Below are positions 1 through 27,700 of a stretch of DNA of 64,000 nt, piece by piece. Below the pieces are notes generated by a model. The model made no database searches. It was not told the origin of the DNA and saw nothing but the letters and a program-made list of their open reading frames with translations. The translations under genes were made by a program, and so were the position numbers. Source of the DNA: Synchiropus splendidus (Eukaryota; Chordata; Actinopteri; Syngnathiformes; Callionymidae); NCBI RefSeq assembly GCF_027744825.2, contig NC_071342.1, positions 12,791,501 through 12,855,500 of the forward strand. Reading direction: 5' to 3'. Position 1 is the stretch's first letter. Each line of letters begins with the position of its first letter.

Positions 1-41
1 ATGGTGCTGACTTCGGGGTGGACCTGAGACCTGCCACTTAC

Positions 42-14140
<14,099 letters not shown>

Positions 14141-14449
14141 TCACCGCAGCGAAGACAGAAAGAAAGACGGTCGCGCTCTCCTCCTCCTCCTCCTCTCCGT
14201 GTCGCTCCTCTTCTCTCAGTCCAGCAGGAGGGCGAAGCCTCGCTTCACCTCCACAGATGAGCAGCCCGGGATCGGCTGGACGACCAGACCAGGCTCGTCC
14301 GGTGGGAGCGACTCGGATCGTGACAGACGGAATCACCGCCCTCCGCCCAATCACAGCCCGCAGACGCGGCACGGCAGCGGAGTGTCGTGTGCGCGCGGTG
14401 ACGCTCCTTTGCGCGCACACAAACGCCGCAAATCACAAGCGGTCTGCTA

Positions 14450-14457
14450 TGACGTCA
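14450..14457. promoter_or_regulatory. Consensus CRE (TGACGTCA)
   Basis: Perfect palindromic CREB/ATF site about 322 bp upstream of the vinculin start codon, inside the CpG-rich block. The match is exact; function is inferred from position. Confidence 0.55.
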
Positions 14458-14473
14458 TGCATGCCTGTGACCC

Positions 14474-14483
14474 CCCAAAAAGG
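14474..14483 (-). promoter_or_regulatory. CArG-like SRF site (CCTTTTTGGG on minus strand)
   Basis: Differs from the CC(A/T)6GG consensus by one G. Vinculin is a known SRF/MRTF target in vertebrates and muscle promoters often carry CArG boxes with one G/C substitution. Position about 346 bp upstream of the ATG supports it, but a single 10-mer is weak evidence. Confidence 0.4.
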
Positions 14484-16656
14484 AAAGTGTACGGTGGAAG
14501 TTCATAAGAAACGGTTCGAGTTATGAAGCTGAACCTCGATCAGATGCAGAAAAAGGGTCTCTCGCGCCGCTCTCCTGGCTCAGACTGTATGTACTGCATT
14601 GAAGCCGAAGATCAGTATTTGACACATGATCAGGTCAAGGGTTCAGGTCTACAGGCTTCGATGTCCAGGTCTATATTAAGACCCGAAATACAGCTCCCCG
14701 CTGCTGCTTATGTTCCCGAGCCTCCAGTGCTCTTTTGCAGCCTCAAAGTCTTGATAAATACAAGCTGATTTTATCCCCTTTGTTTAGTTTGTATTTACGT
14801 TTTGGGGATTTACCTTTGCTTTAAATTAAAGCGTAACGTGCGTCAACGGACATTTCCTGCCGTGTTTTGCTTTTATTTTGGTTGGTACTTTTCCTGTTTT
14901 TTTTTTTTTTTTAACTTGACTTATTATTCTGAACTTGACTCATGATAAAGCCTCGCACCTGGTACTGATTCCCAGCAGTCAACACACCTGTCAAACCCCC
15001 TGTTTGCGGCCATGGTTCTTAGTTAGTAGTTAAATATATCTGCGTTTTTCCCATGTTCGTTTCCACCATCAGCGTATTTTGTTTGTTATTTAGTCCCTCC
15101 ATTCCCTCGTGCTTGAAGATGTTGCTTTCCGTTGGATTTTACGTGTCTTACTGACTGTGTGCATTCTGTGTGTTTTGGACTTTTTTCAGAATCCGAAGAT
15201 TTCTGTCAGGCATGTGATTTTTTTTTTTTTTTTTAAATATTTTCCCTCTGCCATGTGATTGTGTTTCCTTGTTCTGTGTCCAGATCCAGTTGGTGTTTGA
15301 CGATGCCCCCGTTTCTTTCTTTTCGCCTTCGAGTCTGCTGGTCACTGCCGGTGCACACACAGTCCCTGACACTTTTTTCGTCTCACTACCTTTACTTCCC
15401 TTGGCATCAGCTATGTCTTTAATCTCATATGTCCTTCATTTCCACCAGACACGTTCATTCTTTTATTTTGCTTTGATAGCGCTCACATCCTTCCCTTTTA
15501 CTTGACTATCCCTTTAATCTTTCGTTACCTTTGATTTGCATCTCAAACTTCTTTCATCATTCACCTTGCACCATCATTTCTCCCCTTTCCTTTGACTCCT
15601 CACTAAAGTTATCCCACACTCTTCCTCTCACCTGACTTGCTACACTTAAAGATTTCCTTTTGTTTTTCTGTCCTCCTTTGATCTCTTTCTCACTTTGATT
15701 CCTGACTGGTGACCTCTCCTGGAGGTCCCCCTCCACAATCCCTACGTAGCTGGGAAGGGGCTTCAAGTGATCTGTTGGTATTAAGCTGCAGAAATGCCAC
15801 TCTAGCTGGGTCACTTGCGTAATGGTCATGACCTTTAAACCTGTCCTGCTATTTGGTGGAGTTCCCTCATCTCCCTATCCTCCTCATCTACCCGCGTCTC
15901 CTCTCACCCTTAACACTTGTTGCATCTCAGCAGCCTTATAAGGTTGAGGAAAGCAGTGGATGAGAGCAGTAAAGTAAACATGAGCGTGAGCAATTGGGGA
16001 CGGGAGAACCGGGGGTGACGCAAACTCGGAGGTTGATTGGCTCCAGGGACTGCTGTGAACTATTTGTATATCTGCGCTTGTCATAACACTGGAAGCTACA
16101 ATCCTCTGTAGCAGTTTATCCAGAGCCGCACGGTTTATATGTTTGACATAATGACCATCAACGGTTTACGCTGGAATTTCTCGCCCGAAGTCGCTCCCTT
16201 GTTTGACTATTTGTCTTCAGGAAGGCAAGTTTTCTCCCTTGTTCAGTCTTTGCCACAAGTCCACGGTGCAGCTGGAAAGCGACGCAGCCGACTGAGTCAC
16301 CAAACACAGCTGAGAGTTTCAGTAAGATATGGCTCCTGCTCTTTGCCTGAAATTAGGTTGGAAAGCAACAGCTTCTTGGGCTATTTTAGAATGTCAAAGG
16401 TTCAGTTAAACCCAAATTGGTTTCACACTAATTCACACTTTTTATGGTTGATTCTTTGGGGTCTTTAATGGTCTAAAGTTTGAGTCGTTGGTATAAGCGC
16501 TCTTAATTCTTGGATTGGTAAAGGTCATCTTCACGTGGGAGACGATGCAGGCACCAGATACTGAGCACATCATTTCCATTTGCACTTCCTCTGTCACATG
16601 AAAAACAAACACATCCCTTGTAAAAAAAAAAAAATAAAATAAAATAAAATATATAT

Positions 16657-16775
<119 letters not shown>

Positions 16776-17344
16776 TATGCATTTAATTTTAATTTCCCCA
16801 TAAATTCATGAAGCTGTTAAGGCATTAGTTTGTGATTTTCCTCGTGAGCACTTTCAGCTCGCAACGGTTCAATAGTTGCGCATTAATTTGATTTTTCAAG
16901 ACACAAAACACAACTCATACCCACCATAATTCCACAACAAACTTCATCTTCAACCTATTAAACAAATGGACAACCAAATTACGTGATTTATAAAACTACC
17001 ATAGAACGAAGGAAAATGTGTTAAGAATATAACAGCGTTTACCACATTGACGTACTGGACAAGACCCACTGGACACAACTTAAAATAACTATTAGGTTGA
17101 ACACGTCATCCCACCTTCTCAAGACACAAAACCCGATTGGCGTGTCCTGCATCAAGAACGATCAAATGCTGCCCCCGTGTGGAGGAGTTTTGCCCCTACC
17201 CTTGCTCTCAGATCAGTTAACGTTGAGAGTGTTCCTCACTGTGCAGCGGGTTCTTGGCATTTTATTTTTCTTCATGAAGATTTTTGTAAAATAAATTTAT
17301 TTAGATTTTTAAATATATGAGAAAAAGTAGTCATCAACCCTGCT

Positions 17345-17347
<3 letters not shown>

Positions 17348-17428
<81 letters not shown>
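17348..17428. repeat. (TA)40 microsatellite
   Basis: About 81 bp of uninterrupted TA, roughly 135 bp past the eys poly(A) signal. Confidence 0.97.
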
Positions 17429-17430
<2 letters not shown>

Positions 17431-17562
17431 CAACGACACAATAGCAATAACTGAATGACCTAAGGTTTGAAATCATACAATTTGGTTTACACATGAAACC
17501 AAATTCTCCCACATCAAGAGGAGCAAACAAACAATACAAAGCCGTGATATTGCAGTGAAGCT

Positions 17563-17568
17563 TTTATT
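17563..17568 (-). terminator. eys poly(A) signal AATAAA
   Basis: Canonical AATAAA on the minus strand, 26 nt after the eys TGA stop, followed by a GT-rich stretch (TTTGTATTGTTTGTTTG) about 20-40 nt further on, a typical downstream element. Predicts a 3'UTR of only about 50 nt. Confidence 0.75.
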
Positions 17569-17594
17569 ATACTTCATAAATGTAATGCCAAAAA

Positions 17595-18796
17595 TCACAC
17601 TTGAAAACGTTCCCCCTGATGAACATTATATCCTTCGCTATTCTGTAAAAAATTCACTGGTTTCATATCCCCAAACAAATAAACATTTTGGAGACTACCT
17701 TTGAAGCTCGTGGAAAACATTCCTGACGTCACCACAGATATATTTCTGCTCAGCTCGACGCCACCAAAGTAAACCACGCCGCCATAGTTGAGGGCAACAT
17801 ATCGTCCAAAAGGATCCACATCTTCAAAAGCCACCCTCTTGTTATCCAGATGAGCTTGGACTGTTGTGCCGTTGATGGATATGGAGAGGCGATGAGGTTG
17901 TTTGCAGCAGAGTGTTTCATTTCTGATGGTCAGCGGCCGCTGCAGTCTTTCCCCGAGGTTGAGATGGATTTTTAAATTCCCCTCCTCCAAGCCGACTGCC
18001 AGGTAGTCGTCGTCTTCTTGTTCCGCCTTCCCCATCCACATGAGCAACCCATCTGGAGCATCCGCTTCAAAGTCAAAAGTAACTTGCGTGGACTTCGGAT
18101 TCCTGATGTTGAATCTGTGGTCCCGATATTTAACATAAGACCTCCCCATAAACTTCAGCACCTCAGTGGACATCGGTGAGTCGCAGTACTTCCCTCCCCA
18201 ACCTAAACGACACAGGCACTCGTAGGACGTCGTGTTGACTGGAGCGCAGATGGAGCCATGTTTGCAGCTGTTGTTGGAGCATCCCACCGACTGCTCGCAC
18301 ACAGGCCCGGTCCATGATGGAGGGCAGAAACATGTGAAAGAGTCGGTCCCTCTCGGTCGACAGCTGCCTCTATTTTTACAGACTTTGTGACCGCAAGCTG
18401 TCCCGTCCCAGTCCCCGACGTTGGCCCCTCCGGTGGCCCCTGTTTCTGTCAGCTCAAACTCGTGGCCATTCAGAATCAACTCTCTAATACAGCCAGTAAA
18501 CCCCACCACTTCTCCTTCTATGGCCTCAGAGGTTACAATGCTGAGAGATGAAACACCTCCAATGAAAATCTCCGAGGCCACGTCGAGCGTGCTCATCCCT
18601 TCAGTACCGTTCAGTCGGACCTCCTTCCCGTCCAGACCTAGGAAGCCTTGGTTGCCGATGCGACCTGCTTTGACAGTGTGCCAGATCCTGCCGCGAGTGT
18701 CGACCCGTTCAGCAGACCGCAACATCTGTGTGCCGTCCCCCAAATCATACCTCAGCTGGACAAACCCAGAGGTCAAGGAGAGACAGAGGAAGTCTC
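17595..18796 (-). CDS. eys: eys last exon: LamG, two EGF, terminal LamG, stop
   Basis: A single 1202-nt exon. It starts [20 protein letters not shown] (a LamG core strand), passes [17 protein letters not shown], then EGF units [12 protein letters not shown]...[14 protein letters not shown] and [12 protein letters not shown]...[14 protein letters not shown]. It ends with a complete LamG ([10 protein letters not shown] ... [13 protein letters not shown] ... [12 protein letters not shown]) and TGA. Acceptor CTCGCAG|, phase 1 in. Confidence 0.92.
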
Positions 18797-21700
18797 CTGC
18801 GAGGAGAAACGAAACTGATGAGAAGATTCAAGTTTAAAAGTGGTTGGTTCAGCTTCATAAGTTGGTTAACACAGTTCATATGCAAAGTAGTATAATTGCA
18901 TTCATATGTCTATTATATAGACATATATTACTTTAATATATAACATCAATAGAAACAGAAAGTAGCAGTGTAAAACATTTTTATAACATATGAAACAAAA
19001 TCAAACAATAGCATCACAAAAGTGCCCTCATTTTCAGAGGCCACTAGATGGCACTGTTTGCTGTAGAACCTCATAAAACCAATGTGAGGAAGCATAATTT
19101 AGGGCGCACAAATCTGTCAAATGAAAACGGACATGAGGATGTTTGAAATAAATACATAAAAAAAATCTCCCTTGCACCAGCAATGAGGAAATGAGCATCA
19201 TGGACTCACCAGCTCTGGCACTGCGATGCTGAGCAATATACAAAAGGATGCCATCTGGTGCTAAAGACTGGAACTGCAGCTCCAAAACCATCCTGTGTCT
19301 GACGCTCGGCAGCGGGAAAGACATCCAGGAGGACTGGTTTCCACTGAAGAACGGATCGCTGATGCTGATGTCTGGAAGAGGAAAAACAACGTTAAATAAT
19401 TGAAACGTTCTCTTGTTAAAAGGAGACAGAGATCAGGCGCGTGACCTTTCTCACAGTGGAGCCCTGCGCTCCCCAGGGGGCACTGGCAGGTATATCCTTC
19501 CGGAAGAGGGATGCAGGTGGAGCCTTGGGCGCAGAGAGGAGGGGGGCTGTGCTCGGAGTCGCACACAGACACCGTCTCAGAACAGAGAGCTCCTTTCCAT
19601 CCAAATGGGCACTGGCAACTGCAGGGGGCCGCAGTCGGGAGCGGAGGGAAGCTTGTTACTCCGGTAATGACAAACTCTTCAAACACTTTGCAAAACAATC
19701 ACAAAAACAGTGAACTGTTTGGCCCAACTTACTACACAGAGGAGCCAGAGTCCACGCACGTCCCCCCATTCCTGCAGCGGACATGATCGCAGGGGGTGAT
19801 TCCACACTGGCCCACGCTGCGCCCGGAGGCAGGGTGTCCTGCAGGTTGTCCTATCATTTGGAACTTCCTGTCTCTTCTGGTTCGAAACTGCACATCAAAA
19901 ATGCAGCCTGGACAGAGAACAAACGTCATGAAACCAAAGGAAACAGAACTTTAGTGTTCAGAGATGGGCCTGAAGTCAGTCAGATCATTAGTGGCAGGAT
20001 TTTGTGAGGATTGGTTGGATGGTTTTGTTCTAAAGCTGGTGGGAATGTACCTTCACAGGGTGACTAACAAGGTTCATTTAAAATCTCAATGTCAACCATC
20101 TGTATAATTTTAAACCCACAAAATGCTGCGCTTCGTCTTATAATGGAAAACGTTAATAATAATGACAATCTTTTCTGTTTTAACTGAACCACCATAAAGG
20201 CCCTTTTACAGGTGGGAACAGTACAAGCACTTGAGTAGCTTCCTATTATTCCAATAGAACTTAACTGGAAATAAAAGAACAAACAAACGTAAAATAAAAT
20301 GGAGTTTGGGAGTAAAATCTATCAAGACAACGTACCATAAAAGAGGTGGATGTCATTTGACTTTTTATTTTTTTCGTACGTTAATATTCTAGTTTAGTCA
20401 ACTGTGACATTACAAAAGAACATGAAATCTTGTCTAAATTAAAAAAAAAAATCAAAAATCATTTCCATAAATTCACATAATCTGGATGCAGATCAGAGCT
20501 TTGTCACGTTATATATTTTATGAATTTTCTCCCCCTTATAACTCGATATAAAGAGACAGAATTGAAGTGCCCCTCATCACATTGACAGTTGGCTCTCATG
20601 CATCATTTTTTTCTAGCCAATATATACTTTGGCCTCTACCTGCTCAACACAGGATTGTCAATAAATAAAAGGCTTTTGCACATGCACGCACCCCATGCTG
20701 CATTAGTCACCAGCATAAACAGGATGCGGGGGAAATGTCATGCTCGGTCATGAATATTCATGGAATGATGCCGTCTAGTTGGCGAACTGCAGCAATGGAA
20801 GGAGCGCGGCAGATTCATGCGTTTTAGTCACTTGGTTTTTTTTCTCTTTTTCTACAGAACGTACCAACAACTAGGGATGCTCCAAACAACAGTCAACATT
20901 TTTCCATCACTAAGTGATGACTACTTCATATTATCCTCCAGGTAGTACAGTTCTCAAAAGCACCAATACAGAATGTCAATTCAGGATACAACACGAACTT
21001 GCCAAGGCTTCAATACATGTTAAGGCCCATTTCTGCTCGAGGTTACGTACAGAACAGACGGAGCCCTCTGTCCCTACTCTGCGTTAATTTCATCCGTATT
21101 CAAGCACACAAAGCTTACAGATATGGACCATATGGAGCAGTACCACTGGAAACCACGGGTGGCAGTGTTGTTGTTACTACCTCATAAGTAGCTCTATTGA
21201 GACATGAAGAAGACAGAACATTGGCAAAAATTCTCCATCCTCCAGTAGTGAAATATTTAACAGCATCACCAACCACCACCGCCCACAACGCCGCCTCTGT
21301 TTTCCTCTTTTGCGTGTCAATACAAGTAACATCCGACTTAGGTCGTGCTTGACTTATGTCCACCCGTACTTACAACCACGGCCAGCAGATGCTGTCTTTT
21401 CTTTTTTTTTTTATTCATTGTCTGGTATCACAGCACGTAGCAGCCCGGCAAAGCGTACGACAAATATGGCAGCCAGCCGGCATCGCATATGACGGTTACG
21501 GCAGCACAGTATCCCAGCATCTCACTCTCACACAGCGATCTAGCACTACAGTAGCACCTATAACCCTCGCGTCGGCTATTTTGAATGGCATTCAACGTAC
21601 GTCCAATCTGACGTACGACCGGTTGGTCGGAACCAATCCCGGTTCTAAGTTGGATGTTACTTGCTACTTCTTTCACAGTCGTTTTGGAGTTTGTTGTGGT

Positions 21701-24700
21701 AAAGTTTTGAATCTGGGCTGCTCCTTTCTGACAGGTCAGCAAAACTCCTGTCCGTTCAATATCATGAAATAACGCTAGTTGTTTGGTTACTAGTGTTTGG
21801 TACTGCTCAAATGTTCTTGCTAGCTTGCTAAAGTGACTCAGACGTTCGGTTTTTCACGTAAATGTTGGTATGCCTTTTTAAGTATTGGTCATTTTTATGC
21901 CAGCGGTATTGAAAATGGTGGCCAGAAGCAAGTATTGTCCTGGGTACCGATATCGACTTTGCAATTTTTGCACTGTGACAACCCAGACCGGAAGTGAGGC
22001 AAAATGCCCTTTACTATGGTTTGCTAAATAAAAAGCTGGGACAGCACATCACCTAAAACTGAGTTTATCGGGAGCAGACTCCTGCAGTCACGGCTGCTTG
22101 CTCTCCTTCCACCTTGTTCCACAGGGGAGTGTGGATTTGCTGATAGCTGGGAGTGGAGTGCATTATCAGAGTGTTCAGACGCAGCCATCACGATTAGAGC
22201 TCGCACAAGGTCACACAGATCTGATTAGACGCTCATGAGTTCTCATTACATACCGAGCAGAGGTTACAGATCCACCAGGTTGCACTGACCAGCGCTGTGA
22301 CACATTCCAGCCAGCCGTCACACTCGGACAGCGTGAATATGCCCCCTTATTTCAGATGTCCTGCCCACAAAAATAATCCTCGGACGGAAGGGTTGTGGAC
22401 TGGGGGACGACATGGGACCGCTGTTGGTTTGTCCTTGTGGTTTGGTTCAATCGACACGCTCCTTCTATAAATATTGAAAAAGTTCACGCTGCTCCTGAAG
22501 CAGAGGGCAGCGCAACTGACCCATGGAGAGTCATGGGAAGAGTAGTCGGGTTCGATCCGTCGCATTTACCTTGAAAAAATACGGTTTCAGAAGGCAGAAA
22601 AGTTGCTTGTTTTGGAAATTCACCCTTCAACTTGCCAGGCTTTTGAAAATATGTACGTTAGAGCTGGAAGTCTCACGAGCGCCAATATTTGGAAAACATG
22701 TTTTCTGTGTGTACAGCTGCTTGAAGTGAGTTGCTGTCTTGTCTAAACCATGAGGTATACCGGACCTGCCTGCCCTTTGAAGTAGCAGAGTGTGCACATG
22801 CAAACAACTGCATGCAAGCGGGAGGCATGTATTTGGAAATGTATACATTTCTTGTTGTAAATTTAAGTATTACAAAAAAAGAAAACAGTTTTTTGGGGAT
22901 CCTGAGGTGGATTACTTCTTACTCCATTTTTTACAGTTGGATTTCAGCCGAAACCTTTGCGCAGTGTTTCACTAATGCCACAACCTGAGTGCCATCATAA
23001 GGAGATAAATCAGGGCATAAAGAAGGAAACATGAAACTGAGATAAAAATGGAAGTATTGATTTTTATTAAACATAGTGCCAGTATATATTTCCTTCTCAG
23101 TCTCTGCATATTTTCCTGCAATTAAACATCATCATTTTACTTTATTTTATTATTTATTAATGTTATACATGTTTTTGTTTGCAGCACTTAATTCACAAAA
23201 GAAATGAGAAATCCTACTTTATGTTTGAGGTAATTCTGAGATCATTGTTAGCACTTGTTTTGGTCTAGCCTCAATAAAAATGATTTTTTTAAGTTCATGG
23301 CAACATCACTTTATTCTATCTGTAAACATATCAATACTCTGCTACACCATGTTTTATTTAAATTCTGTGCGTCTCTTAAGATGAATGAACACAAATTAAA
23401 AAAAGTAATTTTCTCCGGGAATGAACCCAGGTTTTCTTCAAATGGATGTGCCATGACATTTCCTAAGAGCGAGCCTCAGTCAGACTGCCGAATGTGCTTA
23501 TGATGATATTCATCAGTGCTGTCATCATTACTGTTACGGCAAATTTGCTCCACACCTGAGAGGAAACACAAATGAGGCTGATGGTGGCGAGGATTATTAG
23601 CATGCGCCGGCGTTCAAAGGACTTTCTCATCAGTGCAATGGATGTGTAAACAGAGCACCTCACCACACAGTATGATGTGATTAAAGGCCGCTGATATAAT
23701 CGACCCGGGCTCCGTGTTCTGGCCTCACTCACCCTCCGACAGGCTTTTCATTACGCGCCAGACTTCTGCTGACAAACAGACAGCGATCTTGGGAGGAGCT
23801 CTGTGCGCCAGAGCTCTTAATGAAGACAGCAGTGGTGGAGGCAATGAAGTCGTCTTACCTTGAAAACCTTGACGGAACCTGGAGCCAAGTGGCAGCAGTT
23901 CAGGAGTGTACTCATTATATCCTCCCACAAAGAGCTGGTTAAAAACATTTAGGCCCATCAGAGGTCCTGGAGACACTCCTGTCCTGTTGCAGTGCCCATC
24001 AACCTGGAAGACGACGTCGTAAAATGGTTATAGTGCGTGGGAGCAAAACACAGTGAGAAAGCCATCTGCATCGCTAACACAGGCAAGAAATCCTGGTGCC
24101 ATCTTTGAGCAGGGCATCGCATCTATAGAGACTTGTTTAGACAGTTGCAATTCATTTCTGTTTAGAGTCTTGAAATTGTACAGAAAAAGGACCTCTGTCC
24201 ATCCATCCATCCATCCATCCATCCATCCATCCATCCATCCATCCATCCATCCATCCATCCATCCATCCATCCAGTGGCAGTTTTAGGCATGGGCGATCCG
24301 GGCAGTCGCCCATTCACCAGCTGCAAAGGTGGATTACTCAGGTGCAAGTGAAAAGAAACACGACACCCTCTGACTCGAGACAGCAGAACTGGAGAAAAAG
24401 GAGAGGGGCGCCCTGAGTTTTGCGAGGCATCAGGGGAGATTTCACCTCTGAATTGAAGCAGGGGGCCATGGACGGGGATCCTCCATGTAGCGCAAAACGA
24501 TACTACACTTTGGATTAGCCAATCGCTCGTACATGTTATAATAAATACAGACCTACAACTGTTAAAATAAGCAATAAAAAAAACGCAGTTCATTTTTCTG
24601 ATTCAGTTTTTGTATATGTATGCATTCGTGATGCACAACTGTTTTAACAAAAAGAGACATATGGAAAGAAGAGTGTTTGTAGTGTTTTTTTTTGTGGACG

Positions 24701-27700
24701 AGGAAGGTTCGCCCGGCGAGTCATTGAGTTTAGGACCGCCACTGCATCCATCCATCCATCCACTCAGAAGCATCCTGAAGCTCTTTTGGGGGAACACGGA
24801 AGCACAGACACAGCGAACACTATACGTCCCGTAATGTACTGCAACAACCGGAGCTTTGAACAGAGCAAAGAGGCCAAACTCACCACGAGCCAGCCGAGTT
24901 TCTTGAAGCGGCCAAACGTGACACTATGGACGTCGATGCTGCGGTTGAGTCGATCGCAGACGATTGTGGCGACGCCGGATCCCAGACTGAATCGATGCAC
25001 CAGTCGCCCGTTTCGTATTCCCAACACCAGGAAATCGTCGCCATCAGATCCTGTGAAGAGTCGACAAGTGAATAGTAAAATACACCATCCATGCCAAAGG
25101 CTTGTTAAAACCCTCCCTTTGACTATGTTTTGTCAAATCACTCCTGTTTTGTGTTACATGATCACTGCGATGAAATAATAAACTGCTTGCGTGTGGTGAT
25201 CAAAGGCAGCGCTTCAACATATCAATTATCCTGTGAATTGTGCTTTCATGTGTTCCCACATTTTGCCTTTGAGTTTGTGCCACTGCCATAGCTGCTCCAT
25301 CTCCTGGAAAGTCTTTTATTATTCACACTGCTCTTGTTTTTTTTTTTTTTTCACCCCTCCTCCCTCTATCTTGAAGAACAGCGCTCCCCAGGGAAAATGT
25401 TTCAGGAGATCCTCCATTTTACTCTCAATTCACTCTCCTTCCTGTTGCTGAAGAAACACTCGCAGCAGTTACCTGCTCCTGCGTCTGACCCCACAGAGAG
25501 AGACTCTAATTCAGAGTGATTGGTACCGACAGCGACGCCTCGGATCTATTTAATGCAATTAACTGTGATGCCTCTGAGATGATTGATCCACGTGACTGTG
25601 CTCGTGAACGGCAACACGCTCCTTTCTCTCGTCCACCGACAGATCTTGTGCAAGAAATTGCTGGACTGGGTATGAATGGAGCGGAATCTGCCAAGCACGA
25701 AATCTCCCAGGAGACTCCCTTCATTAGCAGATATCAGAGGAAAGTGGAAATCTATTAGAAAAGATCTTAACACACAAAACAAGCGAATCGTCTGGAAGTG
25801 CTGGTGCTGGTTCTCCTCTGTTGGACTCATGAGTTTTTGACGGTGGCAGATGTTTACGAGCCTGTTTGAAGAGCAGCATGTGTCAAACTCAAGACAAGTC
25901 ATTTGAAATGTCTTGGTCACAAGTCAATTTACAGGTGTAACAGCAAACAATGATTTGACTAGTGTCGTGGTTTGAGGTTGCCTGTATGACTTAAGGACAA
26001 TGTTGGTTCATTTAGAGCAGGCCTGGCCAACCCGCGGCTCCCGAGCCACATGCGGCTCTTTCCCTGGTTTCATACAGCTCTGCACCAAAAGGCTGTGGTT
26101 CGAGCTCCGATTGAGGCCTTGGGGCACGTTCAATGTCGATGTGAGTCAGACTTGGATCGGTCCTAAGCATCAGATCCACAGCAACACGGTTTACATGACG
26201 TAGTTCCATACGTTGAAGAGGATCACGGTAAAATGTATGAATTTGAAAATTACATGCACAAGAGACATAAGCTGGACGCGAAGCAGCAACCTTGTGACAC
26301 GCAGGGATGTGCTTTAACCACTATACTGCTGCTGCTGTAAGTCGCGTGACCAGCTGTTCAGGTGAGCCTCACATATTTGTTGGCTCTTTTTCAGCAGCAC
26401 AGTAAAACAATGTGGCTGACTGGTTGGCCTCCCCTGATTTAGAGTGATACGATCCGAAACTATTCAGCGACTAGATATTTTAAGCCAAAAATTCTGACCT
26501 GAATAACTGTGACATCGCTCTGACATATTCCTGGATACTAGACTAGTGCAGGTGATGTTTCCTAGATTGCTCTGATGTAACAAATTAATTCTTGATACAA
26601 ATAAGTCAACAAATCATGGGAAAGGCACTCACATTTAATTTGGAAACTTAAATTAACAGAAAGCTACACTCTACTCCACAATGTTCATATCAAAATAAAG
26701 TACAACGAGGTTGAATGTGACTTCAATGTGAGGCAATGCTAGCCACACCGTTGTTTTTTAGTCATATTTGTCTGTAATATTTCTACATTGAAAAACAATA
26801 CTTCAGTTTTTTGTTTTTTCCACGGTAAAGATATAATACAGACGAAGGAGGAGGATGATCCAGCGAGGACATCGCTCAACAAGGTAAGCTAAATCTGATT
26901 TGATAACTCTTGTTTTTGAATAACAAAGAATGAAATGTCCCCTGTCCTGTCCATGGTTCACAAGTTACACAAGCATAATAGTTATAATAGTTCCACAACC
27001 CTGATTATGTCCCTGCAATTTTAAGAAAAACATTGCACAACCTGTCACACACAGGTAACACATTCCAAAAATGTATCACACACATATATGATAATTTACA
27101 TATGACATTATTTGGTCAGACATGTTTGTAATTCATAGACATTCCCACCAGACTTGACAGACACAAACATTCAAATGGTTCAAATACAGCTGCCTGTGGT
27201 TACACATCTGACCAGTAGGCGGTTTAGTGTGCACATACAGTTAAGCTTCCAGAAAGGAAGCAGGTTGATCATGTGGTTAAGTGCCTCATGAGGCTTCTTC
27301 TCACCATCACTGCTATTTGGAACATCTCCGTTCTTGAAAAAGCCAAAAATGTTTCCAACAACTGGACCCATACGTGTCAACTTATACGTTTTCCCCATAT
27401 TCTATAAGTTTTTTTTTACAATTTCAAATCATATACGGCGTACAATGACTTAAAAAATAATTAGAACAAAAAAAATTCCCACTGACGTTTCACGCCAGAC
27501 CGATATCGACTCGCCAATTTCCGATCCAAAATGGATCGTCTCGTCTCGCTGGTAACTCACGACGGTTGGCGCATCATACTAGCAAAAGTTAGCATGGAAG
27601 AATCCGATTCTTGCTTACTTCTATGATTTTTTGATTGAAAGACACTATGGAAGAATTATTGATTTTAAAACATGCTGCACATGGTAAATGTAATGCAAGA

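Noticed and set aside
24028..24593. Open frames encoding MDGW-type tandem peptide
   Set aside because: They are translations of the CATC/ATGG microsatellite, not genes.
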